Under the pieces are notes generated by a model that searched no databases, had not been told where the DNA came from, and worked only from the letters and a program-made list of their open reading frames with translations. Source: Perkinsus olseni (taxonomy: Eukaryota > Perkinsozoa > Perkinsida > Perkinsidae). Taken from it: a DNA stretch of 64,000 nucleotides. The stretch spans positions 62,001 through 126,000 of the forward strand of contig JABANP010000038.1 of assembly GCA_013115135.1 (NCBI GenBank), given 5' to 3'. The position numbers and the translations under genes were made by a program. Below are positions 53,801 to 64,000 of the stretch, one piece after another; position 1 is the stretch's first letter; the number at the start of each line of letters is the position of its first letter.

Positions 53801-56597
53801 GCTGCAAGATGCTCGAGAGAGTGAGCCGCACGCGGCCTTGTCAGCTCTCACCGCTTCTAGGTCATGTGCCATGATAACGCAGAATAGACTGGCTGGGGAG
53901 TCTATCGAGTGATTATTTCAACTCAGATTTAACTGCCGTCCGCACGGCCCTAGCGGCCCTCACTAGCGCCCGGACGGCCGCAGTGCTCGAGCTGGGAGAG
54001 ACGGAAAGTCGGCGCAATGAGAGTGAGGAAGAACTTCGCCGAACGGGAGGGGAGCTGACCGGATTGTTGGAGAGCATAGAGACTCTAGAGGAAAAGTCTT
54101 TTGAGGTTGAAGGCGGAGATACTGCGATATGAGGGAGAAGTTGAGAGCGTTGAGTCGGAGTTGAACCCCCTTGGGAAGGGCCGTGCTGAGGAGGACATAC
54201 TCAGCGACCTGAAGGAGATCACGGAACGCATAGCGTGGGTGGTTGCCGCTGATACCGGCCCGGAGATCCCATCCGTTGCACTTAGATCGCTCCAAGACAC
54301 GTCTTGCAAGTCCGTGGAGGGGAGGGAGGTTGTGGGAGGAGGACCGACTATTCAGCTGACTACAGACTGTCTCCTGGCCGGTATCAAGCAGGCTCTGTCT
54401 TGGTTCTTCGATAGGGAAGGGAGCTCGGGAATGGATCCTAGTGTGAGGGGCCCCATGGAACTCGGTGGAGCATCAGTTGGGGAGCTACTCAGGTTAGATG
54501 CCAATCGCCGAGCGCTAGCGAGGAGGAAAAACCGCGCATTGACGATGGGATACGGAGACTAATGAGCTCAGCCGAACAGAGGAGAAAGGAACTTGAAGGT
54601 GATGGCCTGGTCTCTCGAAGCTCATGCATCGAGGGGTGTCCGCCGGCTTCAGAGGAGCTCACCATCGAACAGCGGCGGGCTGATTTGCGACAGACGTACA
54701 GTGAGAAGGCCGACCAGTTGAGAGAGCAGAAAAAAGGTTCTAGACGACATCGAAAAGAAGAGGACCGAGGCTAGGGAGAGGTCCAAGTGAGCTCGGAGTT
54801 ACCGGTGCCTCGCCTGTTGACTTAGAGCTGTTTTGATGTTTCAGCACGCTTACGTCCCGACAGTCCGACTTGACGCGAGCAGCTATGGCAGCTGAGAGGG
54901 AGCTAGCAGCCGCTCGGGACAAGCTGGAGGACATCGATTGGAATATCACCGCCCTCGAGGAGGGTGAGAGACTAGCCTCCCTCAGTGTAGCAGGTAGGCC
55001 CGCTGCCACTGGCTGGTCCCCGACTGCAGCGGTAGGTGCCGAAGACGCTGTGGTAGAATCTCGTGATGTGCTGGAGAGGTACGCCCTGGCGGAGGGTATC
55101 GTGGTCGCCGAGGGAGAGATGCTGGTGAGCTGCTGTTGCCTAGCGCAGGCCAGGAGCCATTCCAGGACCGTCAAGAATGCCTCAACCAAACTATGACCAG
55201 GCTCGAAGCAGCCAGCCAAGAAAGCAAGTCGAAGCAAGAGAGGCTACTGAGTGAGCATCCTTGGCGCCACGCCTCGATGTGGTCTCTTCACAATACTCGG
55301 CGGCGTCTCCATCAGGCCTTAGGGACGCTGCTAGGGCAGCAGCAGCGGCTTGTGACTTTGGCGACGTCGACTTGCGAGAGGCCGAGAATCGCTATGTGGA
55401 AGCGGAGAAGGAGTTGAACGCGTCCTTGCGTGAACTCGATTTAGCGGAGCAGAGGTTGGGCGGAGTGACGTGTCTTGGGTTGAAAAGGTGTCGTGGCAGG
55501 TACGCAGAGGCACGCGAAGGTCTTTCGGTGGCTCTCACAACGCCAGAACGACTCAAACTGGAGGAGCGTTTGAACGATTCCACGACGGATATGACGCGGC
55601 ATCTAGGTGACGTTCTTCATAGCGCATTCTCTTCATCGTCCGAGAATGGCCTTACTTCCAGAGCAGCTACGAAGTGCCGAAGGTGCGTACGACTCTGCGG
55701 TCGCTGCCTGTGACCGAGTAGGGGATCGTCGTACCACAATACCCCCAATTCACACTCGAGTGCAGGCTACCAGTCGTCTGGAAGATGCTCGACGCCGTTT
55801 CCTCGACCTCAACTCGACTGTCACGGCCCTCATCGACGAGGAGCTGTCCGTAAAGAGAGAAATGGAGGAAATCAAGACCGACGTGTGGCGCGAGCCTCTA
55901 ACTGCGATGCAGCTCTTGAGGCAGATACTACGGTCGGCTCGCTCGCTGGAGGAGGCGGAGCGGTACGAGGCCGAAAAGCTGCGAAAGGCAGAGAAATGGC
56001 GCAGCCGATATGCTTCCATTGAGAGAACCCTCACTCTCGCGCGGCAGGAGCAACTGAACGCGAGCCAGAGGGTGGGCTCTCAGCTCACGCTGTTTTCATG
56101 GCGATCGTTCGAGGTAAACGAGACGAAACGACAACTCGAAGATGTCCATCGACGGCTGGGATATCCCTCGGTGATCGCTGATTACTTGGCAGTCAGAGTG
56201 AGATCCTCCGGAGTGCGATCGCTCAATGTTTCCCTCCTCTGTGTGTGTCTCAGAATGTGACTTTATTACATCGGACTGAGATGGGATATGAACGTAGCAA
56301 CCTCAGTGAGCATCGAGCGTTGTATGTTAATGAAACGGAGAAGGCTTTGAGACTCAGAAATGAGCTCGAGGCGTCTCAAGCGTTCTTCAAGGTAAGCTCG
56401 ATTCGGCCCGCACTCGCCGTGGAGATCTTTGGCGGAAAATCTCCGCGGTCGTTACTCCGCCCGCTTCAGCTTATGACTACGAGTGGCGTCCGGCGAAGCT
56501 ACGCTTCTTTCAGGTAAAGGAGGCGGAGTTCAATGAGTATGAGCAGCGAGTTGAGAGCGGTGAGGTGCAGCGACCTGTTTTCTCGCTCGACTTGTGA
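50805..56597 (+). CDS. Large multi-exon secreted coiled-coil protein
   Basis: ATG 50805-50807 starts a signal-like leader (ATTAVAVLCSVTMLVTTLGG) followed by CTPPDWSMCECDWRDNYW and a GTGAGG donor. Further exons give EPTLGALTFSFSYAGVDALL (near 51110), VDLGQEAWRDYNREMIKWAC (near 51370), FLLPEITSCLNRTAFPFWRD (near 51690) and the Cys motif RCWNGPFTFERCCQQDF (near 52180-52240). From about 52540 the rest is long Ala/Glu/Arg-rich coiled coil in many small exons, with N-glycosylation-like sites (LNAS, LNET, LNST), ending PVFSLDL at stop 56595-56597. It is probably extracellular or lumenal. Function unknown. It could be two genes, a Cys-rich head and a coiled-coil tail, though I see no clear stop and start between them. 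Confidence 0.55.
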
Positions 56598-57102
56598 AGG
56601 CTTCACAGTGAAGGCTTGTGTGACCTATCATGAACCCTTCATGACAAGTCTACTTTCTCTCATTAAAATGGAAGAGTTTCTCAGTGCATAAAGTTGGGCT
56701 CAGCCGACACTCTCACGACCGAGGCTCCATCACTCAAACGAGCATGAACAGGGACCGCAGACGTACGGCAGAAGATTATCAAGATGCTTCTCTGATCATC
56801 TCCTCTCTGAGGATGCGGCGCCTGCTGACTTGTGAGGCCTTGCATTCCCCACGTTGGTGAATGCGAATTGACCGCGATTGGTGTCCGGCCTGAATGAGCT
56901 CACGGACGTAGCACCTGTTTCCCGGACTCAATGGTGATGAATGATAATCTCAGACGGACCGTGTGGTCCCACGTCGCCATACGCTAGTACTGTACATGTC
57001 CCTCTCACTATGGACAACCCAAAGCCGGTCGTTTGAAAAAGAGTATTCTCTGGCACCTGACACTCTTCTGACGGAGTGGAGCTGAGGATCAATGGAAGTG
57101 AG
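56598..57102. other. Convergent intergenic region
   Basis: Between the stop of the plus-strand coiled-coil gene and the stop of the minus-strand TIR-like gene. It shows a short repeated phrase near 56595-56645 (GAAGGCTTCACAGTGAAGGC). No gene supported. Confidence 0.4.
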
Positions 57103-58602
57103 TCATGAAATCGCGGCTCGTTGAGAGGACCTAGACGCATCCGAGATTTTATACGAGTATGGCAGCCGAAGAATTAGTAATACCACAGCTGAGGTTATGA
57201 CTCCGATGATCCAGAGACTGGCTTCACTGATCGGCCCGCGCATCGTAGGATAGCAAAACGGATGATAGAGAACATGTAAGCCGCAAACGACTTGTGTTAA
57301 ACAATTGTACGCACCAAAGGTTATGGCAAAAGTGATACCAAGATACCATCTGCCCATCTTCTTAAAGATCCAACTGATCGCCAGTTCATGTCCAACAAGA
57401 AGCATCAGAGGAGTCCGGAAGGACATCATCAGGATTGGTATAACCGCCGCACGTAGACTCCACAACGCTACTAGAAGGGTGCCTGGAAGGGGCTTGGGAG
57501 CTTCGCCCGAGCCAGACAGCGGAATCAGAGGATCCACTTCTCCCTCGACAATCTCTGCAATACAGCATAATATCCTTGCGATAATAAGAGGAATATAAGG
57601 TGCGCAAATAATTCCCAGAAAAGTCGGAGAGGACAACCAGGTTGGGACATGCTTCTCTCCGGTTCCAGACAACCAGAGATTTCTCACGACCGCTGCAAAC
57701 TCTGCCTCCGACCCGTACATACCAGTAATCGAATTCTTGAGTTTCATATAGTCGGCCGTCGATGAGCACTTTGCCTTGTGAACACGGAAACGCTTCACCT
57801 TTGAACAGAAGGTCAGCCATTCTTCACTACACGCGAAGGCTTTACGGCCTATTAGAAGACTTGTTGCCAATCCTGAGGCGTACCCCATACTATGGAGGCT
57901 CAATGTTGAATCGTAATTCTCTACAAGCGACAGGATGAGGATACTCATAAACTGCGTGAGCATCAATGTTACACAAAGTTTGAGATGGTCCAGATTGACG
58001 ACGATGACATCTTCCTTATCATGCGTCCGCAAGAAGACGGCCAACTCGTAAACACACCAGAGGCGATCGAGGTAATCAGGAGACCAGAGTATCAATAGCT
58101 TGTCTGATGCACGAAGATATTCAGCAAGCCTAGATATTCCATAGGACTTGGCAGTGGGGTCCTTTTGTTGTATACAACACTTATCAAGAAATACTATGGT
58201 ATTGCGATGATTGTACAACGGGATGACAACTAGGCTGATTAGGAATGATGCAATACCAAGACACGATACGATCAGTTCCTCTCGCCATAGGTATCGGCCG
58301 CCAACGACAAACAGGTAAGATGCTGCGACGGAAGAGAACACCATGATCTTGTAAGTAGTTGAAGAACTTGAACAGATGAAAATGGCCATCTGTTTCCAAA
58401 AGCCATCAGCGGACCAGGAATGACTTAGGAAGAAGTCGACAGAACTCACAGGTACCGAAGCATCGAATGCATCGTCACTATGACTCTCAGAGTCTCGTAG
58501 GAAAGATCGATCCAACATGATAGTAGATAGGGGGCAGCCTCGTAGAGGAGGTGGGGGGCCAGGCAACTTCTGGGAGCCCGACCGTACCCTAGTCGAGTCC
58601 AT
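57103..58602 (-). CDS. TIR-like multi-pass membrane protein, copy 1
   Basis: An uninterrupted frame of 499 codons from ATG 58600-58602. A polar N-terminus precedes a TIR-like domain: VDFFLSHSWSADGFWKQM (box 1, about residue 55), VFLDKCCIQQKD, GISRLAEYLRASDKLLILWS and LDRLWCVYELAVFLRTH. The Glu in WCVYEL aligns with the catalytic Glu of TIR NADases such as SARM1. Two hydrophobic helices (around IMVFSSVAASYLFVVGG and VSCLGIASFLISLVVIPLY) lie between box 1 and the second strand, inside the domain. At least four further hydrophobic segments follow. Domain identity is by motif only. Possible roles include NAD-dependent signalling or stress response (inference). Confidence 0.72.
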   Translation of the reverse strand: MDSTRVRSGSQKLPGPPPPLRGCPLSTIMLDRSFLRDSESHSDDAFDASVPVSSVDFFLSHSWSADGFWKQMAIFICSSSSTTYKIMVFSSVAASYLFVVGGRYLWREELIVSCLGIASFLISLVVIPLYNHRNTIVFLDKCCIQQKDPTAKSYGISRLAEYLRASDKLLILWSPDYLDRLWCVYELAVFLRTHDKEDVIVVNLDHLKLCVTLMLTQFMSILILSLVENYDSTLSLHSMGYASGLATSLLIGRKAFACSEEWLTFCSKVKRFRVHKAKCSSTADYMKLKNSITGMYGSEAEFAAVVRNLWLSGTGEKHVPTWLSSPTFLGIICAPYIPLIIARILCCIAEIVEGEVDPLIPLSGSGEAPKPLPGTLLVALWSLRAAVIPILMMSFRTPLMLLVGHELAISWIFKKMGRWYLGITFAITFGAYNCLTQVVCGLHVLYHPFCYPTMRGPISEASLWIIGVITSAVVLLILRLPYSYKISDASRSSQRAAIS

Positions 58603-58619
58603 CGAGTTAAACAGACGAA

Positions 58620-58950
58620 AGGCAAACCGTAAGTGAACACCAGTGCTTCAAAGTATTGTTCGCGAGAGCGGGAAAAACCGACTAAAATTGAGTGGCAATT
58701 CGGGAGCATCAGCCTTGAGCGGATGAGTGGCCATGACAAGCGCATTCCATTTCCTTGTGCAGCATATTAGCAAGCATTGGAAGAAAGGAATTCCTCTCCA
58801 GCTCCCTGGAGGCCATTCCAACTGGCCGGGAAGTGTCCAGTCCGGATGAAAACGATGAACGGATCACATCAAGTCCTAGCGATGCGACCACTTGCACGCA
58901 TACGCTGAAGCTCATAAACCCTCCATTAGGTGCACTATAACTCGATAAAC
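58620..58950. promoter_or_regulatory. Upstream region of TIR-like copy 1
   Basis: Non-coding by inspection. It shares patches with the sequence upstream of copy 2 (62390-62640), such as GAACACCAGTGCTTCA-like words and TTGTTCGCGAGAGCG, so the duplicated unit includes promoter DNA. Confidence 0.35.
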
Positions 58951-59165
58951 TGTGCATACGTGAGGTAGAGCTTGAGAAAGTGTGGCAAACACTTTCGCGT
59001 TTCACGAGGGAAAGTCCACATGTCATTTGTACCGACCACCGGGATGATAAGAGGCGCGCACGCTCGCCCGCGTAACGCGGGCCGCCGGGCGAACCTCAGT
59101 CGGGTCGTACACGAGTTGGCGACGAGAAAAACTACATTGTCATTAGCTCTTCCCGCGGTAAAGTT
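58951..59165 (+). CDS. Possible exon, duplicated at 62645-62840
   Basis: The segment reads REVELEKVWQTLSRF, then PHVICTDHRDDKRRAR, then GRRANLSRVVHELATRK across a small frame shift. The copy at 62645-62840 keeps these in one frame (REVELERVWQTLSRVTR, PHVICTDNQDDKGRARKR, AGRLANLSRVVHELATRR). Conservation at the protein level suggests a real gene transcribed away from the TIR-like gene. Family not recognised. Confidence 0.4.
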
Positions 59166-59419
59166 TGTCCCGGGTTCATGTATGCACGCTTTCTGAGCTC
59201 ACTTAGTCGTATAAAGTAACATAACCGATGCCTGGGCAACAACATGGGTAGACACCGGATCGAGAGACCTACCGCGTCGCTGTCTCCGGAGGGGATCGCC
59301 TCGAACTCAGTCCTCTCGAGACCGTCGAGGACCACAAACTACCTCAGAACGTCGGACCTTTCACTGTGGCGGCCGTAATCGTTTATCAGGTCGACCGTTA
59401 TTGTACATCTCCTGGCCAA

Positions 59420-59825
59420 CTATGAGGCGGGTTTGCTCAGACGAGCGAGAGTAGCCGGTGGGATACCCAGATGATTCGATAGTTGAGCGAACACAGACGA
59501 TCTAGTTTTACCCTTGGCGACATAGGCTCACGACTTACCGAGTGATGGGTCGTTGAGAAGTGGGTACAACAAAGCAGGGGTTCATAGAGGGCATATTATC
59601 GTATGGCTCACTACCCCAAAACCCATCTTTGCGGAGACTAACCATATCAAGTACTTGGAGTAAATTGCTGTGGGACCATCGAGCCCCTCGACCATCGCTC
59701 CTTAGCACCTTCGGAGTGCTCTTCACTGCTCTCAATGAAAGGCTTGTAGTATTCTCGGCCGGACCAAACCCTTCACTAGAGACAGCAGGAAAGTCACCCC
59801 CGAAGAACTCGACGGAGACTGTCAT
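59420..59825 (-). CDS. Unknown gene, at least two exons
   Basis: Exon 1 runs from ATG 59823-59825 to 59539, ending at a strong donor (GTAAGT, complement of 59533-59538). It reads MTVSVEFFGGDFPAVSSEGF, then WSHSNLLQVLDMVSLRKDGF, then SEPYDNMPSMNPCFVVPTS. Downstream a frame gives SSVFAQLSNHLGIPPATLAR, which has a helix-turn-helix look, but the intron would be only about 26 bp. No family recognised. Confidence 0.4.
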
Positions 59826-60044
59826 ATAAAAGGGGTTAGGTTCTTGACACTTCTCAGAAAGGGATACATTATGAAGGGGTCTCAGTAGTGACTACTAACT
59901 TCACGCTAGAGACAATACACGAAGGGCGATGAGATATCACTGACCTACAGGCGCCATAGAGACAGATCGGATGCAACGATGTATCTCAGCGAACTATGTC
60001 CTGGACCCGCATCTTTCGCGAGCGAAATTCCCATGATGCAGAGG

Positions 60045-60472
60045 TTGGGAGTGTGAACAGTGCGTGGCCTTGCTTTGACCTGCTCAGTAATTATCAGTGT
60101 CAGAGCCAGCAGCTAGGCAGTAGCCTACATTCGCTGCCAACTGAGAGTTGGTGGCCACCACTGTTCAGTAGGACATTAGATGACTGCCCGACTCCATACC
60201 CAGTCTGGGTTGAGTCAGCAGTCTCCAGCATCCTACCTCCACATCCAGGGAGCGGAGGGCTGGGTCGAGCTCACATCCGCCATTATCACAGCCATTACAA
60301 CTTATGGCTGTATCTGTTACTAGCACTCGTCGCTAGCTCTAGCATTGAATCAGTTGAAGTACCGCATTCCTCGTCGCGCAACCTACTCCCGCGCACAACT
60401 CTTGCGCGCATAATCTCTGCTCGGTGCTTTCTTTCACGTCGATCCTCCTGCGTAGGATTGCTACTAATCATC
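60045..60472 (+). repeat. Dispersed ~430-bp repeat, copy 2
   Basis: Second copy of the repeat at 46849-47275, same orientation, starting GTTGGGAGTGTGAACAGTG and ending near CGATCCTCCTGCGTAGGATT. It lies between the unknown minus-strand gene and TIR-like copy 2. Confidence 0.7.
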
Positions 60473-60918
60473 GATTTTGAAATCGATTCTGATCCTGAAA
60501 GTACAATGTACTAAACTGGATATTTATCCGCTCACAAGTGTCTGGAAGTTCTGTTGATATCAGAACTACGACTACTTGCACCTAGCTGATGCCGTAGCGT
60601 CCTTGCTGCTCAAGAGTGAGCACAACGCACCCGTTAAGGCTGCTGATCTGTCTAGATTACCCAGGTGTACTCTAGCTGTGATGGCTTGAAGCTCCTCACA
60701 TCACTAGCCTGACATTGTCTAATATGATCGAAGCTTTCTGCTCCGTCGGGCCATGACGGTGATATTATTAGGCAGACAACGAGCTGCTATGACTTCGTTT
60801 TGACGTTGAAAGATTCAGGAAGCAGCCGATGAGCAGCAATATGATATGCCTCACCACTGAGAATTCAACACGTTTCCAACAGAAGTCAGAAGGCCATCAC
60901 TCGCTGTTTTTCGAATGG
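60473..60918. other. Intergenic, nothing recognised
   Basis: Lies between the dispersed repeat and the 3' end of TIR-like copy 2. A hairpin-like phrase occurs near 60470-60495 (ATCGATTTTGAAATCGAT). Confidence 0.35.
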
Positions 60919-62389
60919 CTAAGAGGCATTCGGAAGTTCATATGGATATGAGCGTCGTAAGAAAGAGAATATCAAAGCGGCAGCGCCGATTCCGGTTATC
61001 CATAGACTTCCTTCATTTATCCACCCGCTTATCGGAGCTCTATGGATCGGATGATGAAAGAGTTGTAAGCCGCAAACGAGTTGTGTTAAACAATTGTACG
61101 CACCGAAGGCTATGGCAAAAGTGATACCAAGATACCATCTGCCCATCTTCTTGAAGATCCAAGTGATCGCCAGTTCATGTCCAACAAGAAGCATCAGAGG
61201 AGTCCGGAAGGACATCATCAGGATTGGTATAGTAGAGGCGCGCAGATCCCAAAACGCCGCTAGAGCGATGCTGGGAAGGGGCTCCGGGGCTTCATCTGGA
61301 TCATACAATTTTACACTAGGCGTCGACTCTCCTCGGATTATGGCAGCAAGGGAGAACGTTCTTGCCACAAAAAGAGGGATATGAGGAGCCAACATAAGTC
61401 GGAGCAATGCCCTCGAGAACAGCCAAGTAGGGACATGCTTATTCTTCCCTTGACCTAGACAGAGGCCCTTCACGACCGCTTCGAACTCGGCTTCCGATCC
61501 GTACATATCAGTTATCAGCTTTTTGAGCCTGGAGTAGTCCGCCGTAGAGGAGCACTTAGCCTTGCGAACTCGGAAACACTTGACGCTAGAGCAGAAGCTC
61601 TGCCACTCTTCATTACACGCGAAGGCTCCGTGGCCTATGAACAGACTTGTTGCCAATCCCAAGACAACTCCGATATGGTACAGGTTCGTCGACAAAATAT
61701 ATTCTTCCGCAAGATCCAGGATGAGGATACTCATAAACTGCGTGAGCATCAATGTTACACAAAGTTTGAGATGGTCCAGATTGACCACGACGACATCTTC
61801 CCTTATCATGCGTCCGCAGGAAGACGGCCAACTCGTAAACACACCAGAGGCGATCGAGGTAATCAGGAGACCAGAGTATCAATAGCTTGTCCGATGCACG
61901 AAGATATTCAGCAAGCCTAGATATTCCATAGGACTTGGCAGTGGGGTCCTTTTGTTGTATACAACACTTATCAAGAAATACTATGGTATTGCGATGATTG
62001 TACAACGGGATGACAACTAGGCTGATTAGGAATGATACAAAACCAAGACACGATACGATCACTTCCTCTCGCCATCGGTATCGGCCGCCAAAGACAAACA
62101 GGTAAGATGCTGCGACAGAAGAGAAGACCATGATCTTGTAAGTAGCTGAAGTACTAGAACAGATGAAAATGGCCATCTGTTTCCAAAAGCCATCGGCGGA
62201 CCAGGAATGACTTAGGAAGAAGTCGACAGAACTCACAGGTACCGAGGCATCGAATGCATCGTCACTATGACTCTCAGAGTCTCGTAGGAAGGATCGATCC
62301 AACATGATAGTAGATAGGGGGCAGCCTCTTAGAGGAGGTGGGGGGCCAGGCAACTCCTGGGAGTCCGACCGCAGCCTGGTGGAGTCCAT
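60919..62389 (-). pseudogene. TIR-like multi-pass membrane protein, copy 2, frameshifted
   Basis: Close paralogue of 57103-58602, starting at ATG 62387-62389. The N-terminal half (VDFFLSHSWSADGFWKQM, the two hydrophobic helices, FLDKCCIQQKD, LWCVYELAVFLRTH) is nearly identical to copy 1. Around 61801 one extra base in a run (plus strand CTTCCCTTAT versus CTTCCTTAT in copy 1) shifts the frame. The second half continues in another frame (60919-61842) with the same membrane segments but more divergence and a different C-terminus (YPYELPNAS). Either a pseudogene or an indel error. Confidence 0.72.
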
Positions 62390-62644
62390 CGAGTTGAAGA
62401 GACGCAAGAAAATCCGTTGATGAACACCAGTGCGTCAGAGTAATGTTCGCGGGAGCGATAAACTTGATTGCGTGCTGCACAAAGTACAATTGTGACGCTC
62501 GCCGCCACGGAACAACTGTCCCAGTCACTGCCGGGATCGGCTCCGGATACCGGTCTCGAACCTATTGGCAACCTATTATGTGTTCTGGCATATTGAGCTC
62601 TCGACACAATGACAAATTGTGTCATCGTGTCTCCACTACTCTCC

Positions 62645-62840
62645 ACTGCATACGTGAGGTAGAGCTAGAGAGAGTGTGGCAAACACTTTCGCGTGTAACG
62701 AGGATAAATCCACATGTCATTTGTACCGACAACCAGGACGATAAGGGGCGTGCACGCAAGCGAACCTACGCGGGCCGCCTGGCGAACCTCAGTCGGGTCG
62801 TACATGAATTGGCGACGAGGAGAACAACAGCGTTCGGCAG
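62645..62840 (+). CDS. Possible exon, second copy of the 58951-59165 segment
   Basis: The frame REVELERVWQTLSRVTR ... VHELATRR runs on to about 63045 without a stop, but the conserved part ends near 62840. It lies divergently upstream of TIR-like copy 2 exactly as the first copy lies upstream of TIR-like copy 1. Family unknown. Confidence 0.42.
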
Positions 62841-63219
62841 ACGCACACTCACCGTCGTCCTATACCGGAAGACAAGGAAGTGTTGCGTCGCATATCCCTC
62901 TCATTCGTCGTTATCTCCTCTTTCGTATCTCATGGGCAACCTCAGTTCAACAAGGGACGGTAATGTGGAGGATCTCGTGAAGCGGTTCGGATGCGACTTT
63001 TGTGTACCAGATAGGAGGCTTCATCGTCGCAGTGCGCATCGGTAAGGAGCCTCCGTCGCTACCGCTGTACTTACAGTTCCACCGTAGAACTCCTGGCTCT
63101 ATGCATTGGCTCAGTACGGTGAGGAATACAGGCCTGCCTGTTATTTCGGCACGGTCTGGAGGAGAGAGTGTGGACTTGGGTGTGGTCCTCTCGTTACTTA
63201 TTCTAACGCTCGAGTTTTC

Positions 63220-64000
63220 GTCAATCAGGTTCGGAAGAAGAGCGGCTGTCGGCGTTTTCGGAGAGGATCAGAAATTCCCACGAGATGCTCCTGCGGCAGA
63301 AGCTAGCTCTCGATGTGACCGCCTGAATGGGGCCCTGTGCTACTGTCTTGAATGCTGCTTGTTTATTGAGTGGAACCGGTCCTCTGTGTCCACGGGGCTC
63401 TTGGCTCCTCCTTGGTCATAGTCCACGGTAGTACTTCCTGTCAGGCGATTGGTGCCGTCAGGAGCGAATTGGGAAAGTGAAGGGAAAGGGCTACACGAAT
63501 GATCAGACTCGAATAACGGGAAGGTACAATCGTCACGGCGGATAGAGCCATCCACCTGCCACTCCACAGGAGTACCGCTGCTGCTGCTGGGTCCCTTCTT
63601 CTTCCGCTGGGCAGTTCTCCAGAGGCCGACACACCCCGGCTCACTGCGGGAATGGGCAGCAGATGTAGAGGCTCGCTTTATGAGGGCAGATGGTTATGCT
63701 CCTGGGTGAGGGTGTTCACTCGCCTCTAGCTCAGCGATTTTTCGTCCAGGTCCCTGGGTACAGCGTTGGAGCGCCTTGAGTGCGACCTAGACCACCAGAT
63801 GGAATTTGAAGATGTAGTATGGGCAGGGGTATCCTCTTCACCCTGCTGTGCATGCGTGCAGGCGTGTCCGGTTCTCCGGTCGGGACTGGGCGTCTTGGGG
63901 CAGCAGGAAGGGCAGAGAGTTGCTCGGATGGCTCGTGAACTGCGGTTGGCCAAGAATACCTACGCCAATTCCGCTGCTGTGGCTAGGCTGGCATTCAAAA
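63220..64000 (+). CDS. Partial coiled-coil gene running off the window
   Basis: Exon-like frames give EERLSAFSERIRNSHEMLLR (near 63240-63300, after a possible acceptor TCAG near 63230), then LGTALERLECDLDHQMEFED (about 63750-63810), and at the edge RMARELRLAKNTYANSAAVA. The Ala/Arg/Glu-rich style resembles the coiled-coil part of the gene at 50805-56597, so this may be a second family member. Start and end unknown. Confidence 0.4.

Noticed and set aside
63340..63644. Minus-strand frames near the right end
   Set aside because: They overlap plus-strand coiled-coil exons in other frames and show no motif.

Overview
The window is nuclear DNA from a microbial eukaryote. Genes are cut into many short exons by small GT-AG introns, genes lie close together on both strands, two tRNA genes sit inside introns, and several genes occur as tandem pairs. 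The best guess is a Perkinsus-like alveolate. This rests on a pair of secreted pepsin-like proteases with a C-rich loop of the kind I associate with Perkinsus, on J-domain and TIR-like families, and on the intron-rich style. It is an inference, not a proof.

Layout. (1) 0.8-7.2 kb, minus strand: three tandem copies (the leftmost partial) of a gene joining a J domain, a short basic segment, a SAP-like motif, a coiled coil and a C-terminal PG-rich beta domain. (2) 7.3-8.2 kb, plus: a small TPR co-chaperone-like gene. (3) 8.5-29.5 kb, plus: two tandem SMC3-type cohesin ATPase genes. Copy A has a one-base insertion in exon 1 and a changed ABC signature. Copy B is split by a 6.15 kb BEL/Pao-like LTR retrotransposon with identical 184-bp LTRs and a 4-bp target duplication, and also holds a foldback MITE in an intron. 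Each copy has a tRNA gene (Trp, Leu) antisense in an intron. (4) 29.5-31.2 kb: poorly understood, with a possible acid-phosphatase-like gene. (5) 31.5-40.6 kb, minus: two tandem GH36 alpha-galactosidase-like genes. (6) 41.0-42.0 kb, minus: VPS28 (ESCRT-I). (7) 42.6-44.5 kb: a 20-bp minisatellite in two blocks, with a 381-bp inverted-repeat element between them. (8) 44.8-47.3 kb: one unknown exon, a decayed gene fragment and a dispersed repeat. (9) 47.6-50.3 kb, plus: two tandem pepsin-family proteases, each with one frame break. (10) 50.8-56.6 kb, plus: a large multi-exon secreted coiled-coil protein. (11) 57.1-62.4 kb, minus: two TIR-like membrane proteins, the second frameshifted, within a segmental duplication. 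(12) 63.2-64 kb: the start of another coiled-coil gene running off the edge.

The window is dominated by local duplication followed by decay. Single-base frame breaks occur in at least one member of most pairs, so sequencing error must be separated from real pseudogenisation. Exon boundaries are read by eye from splice motifs and protein similarity and are approximate unless stated.
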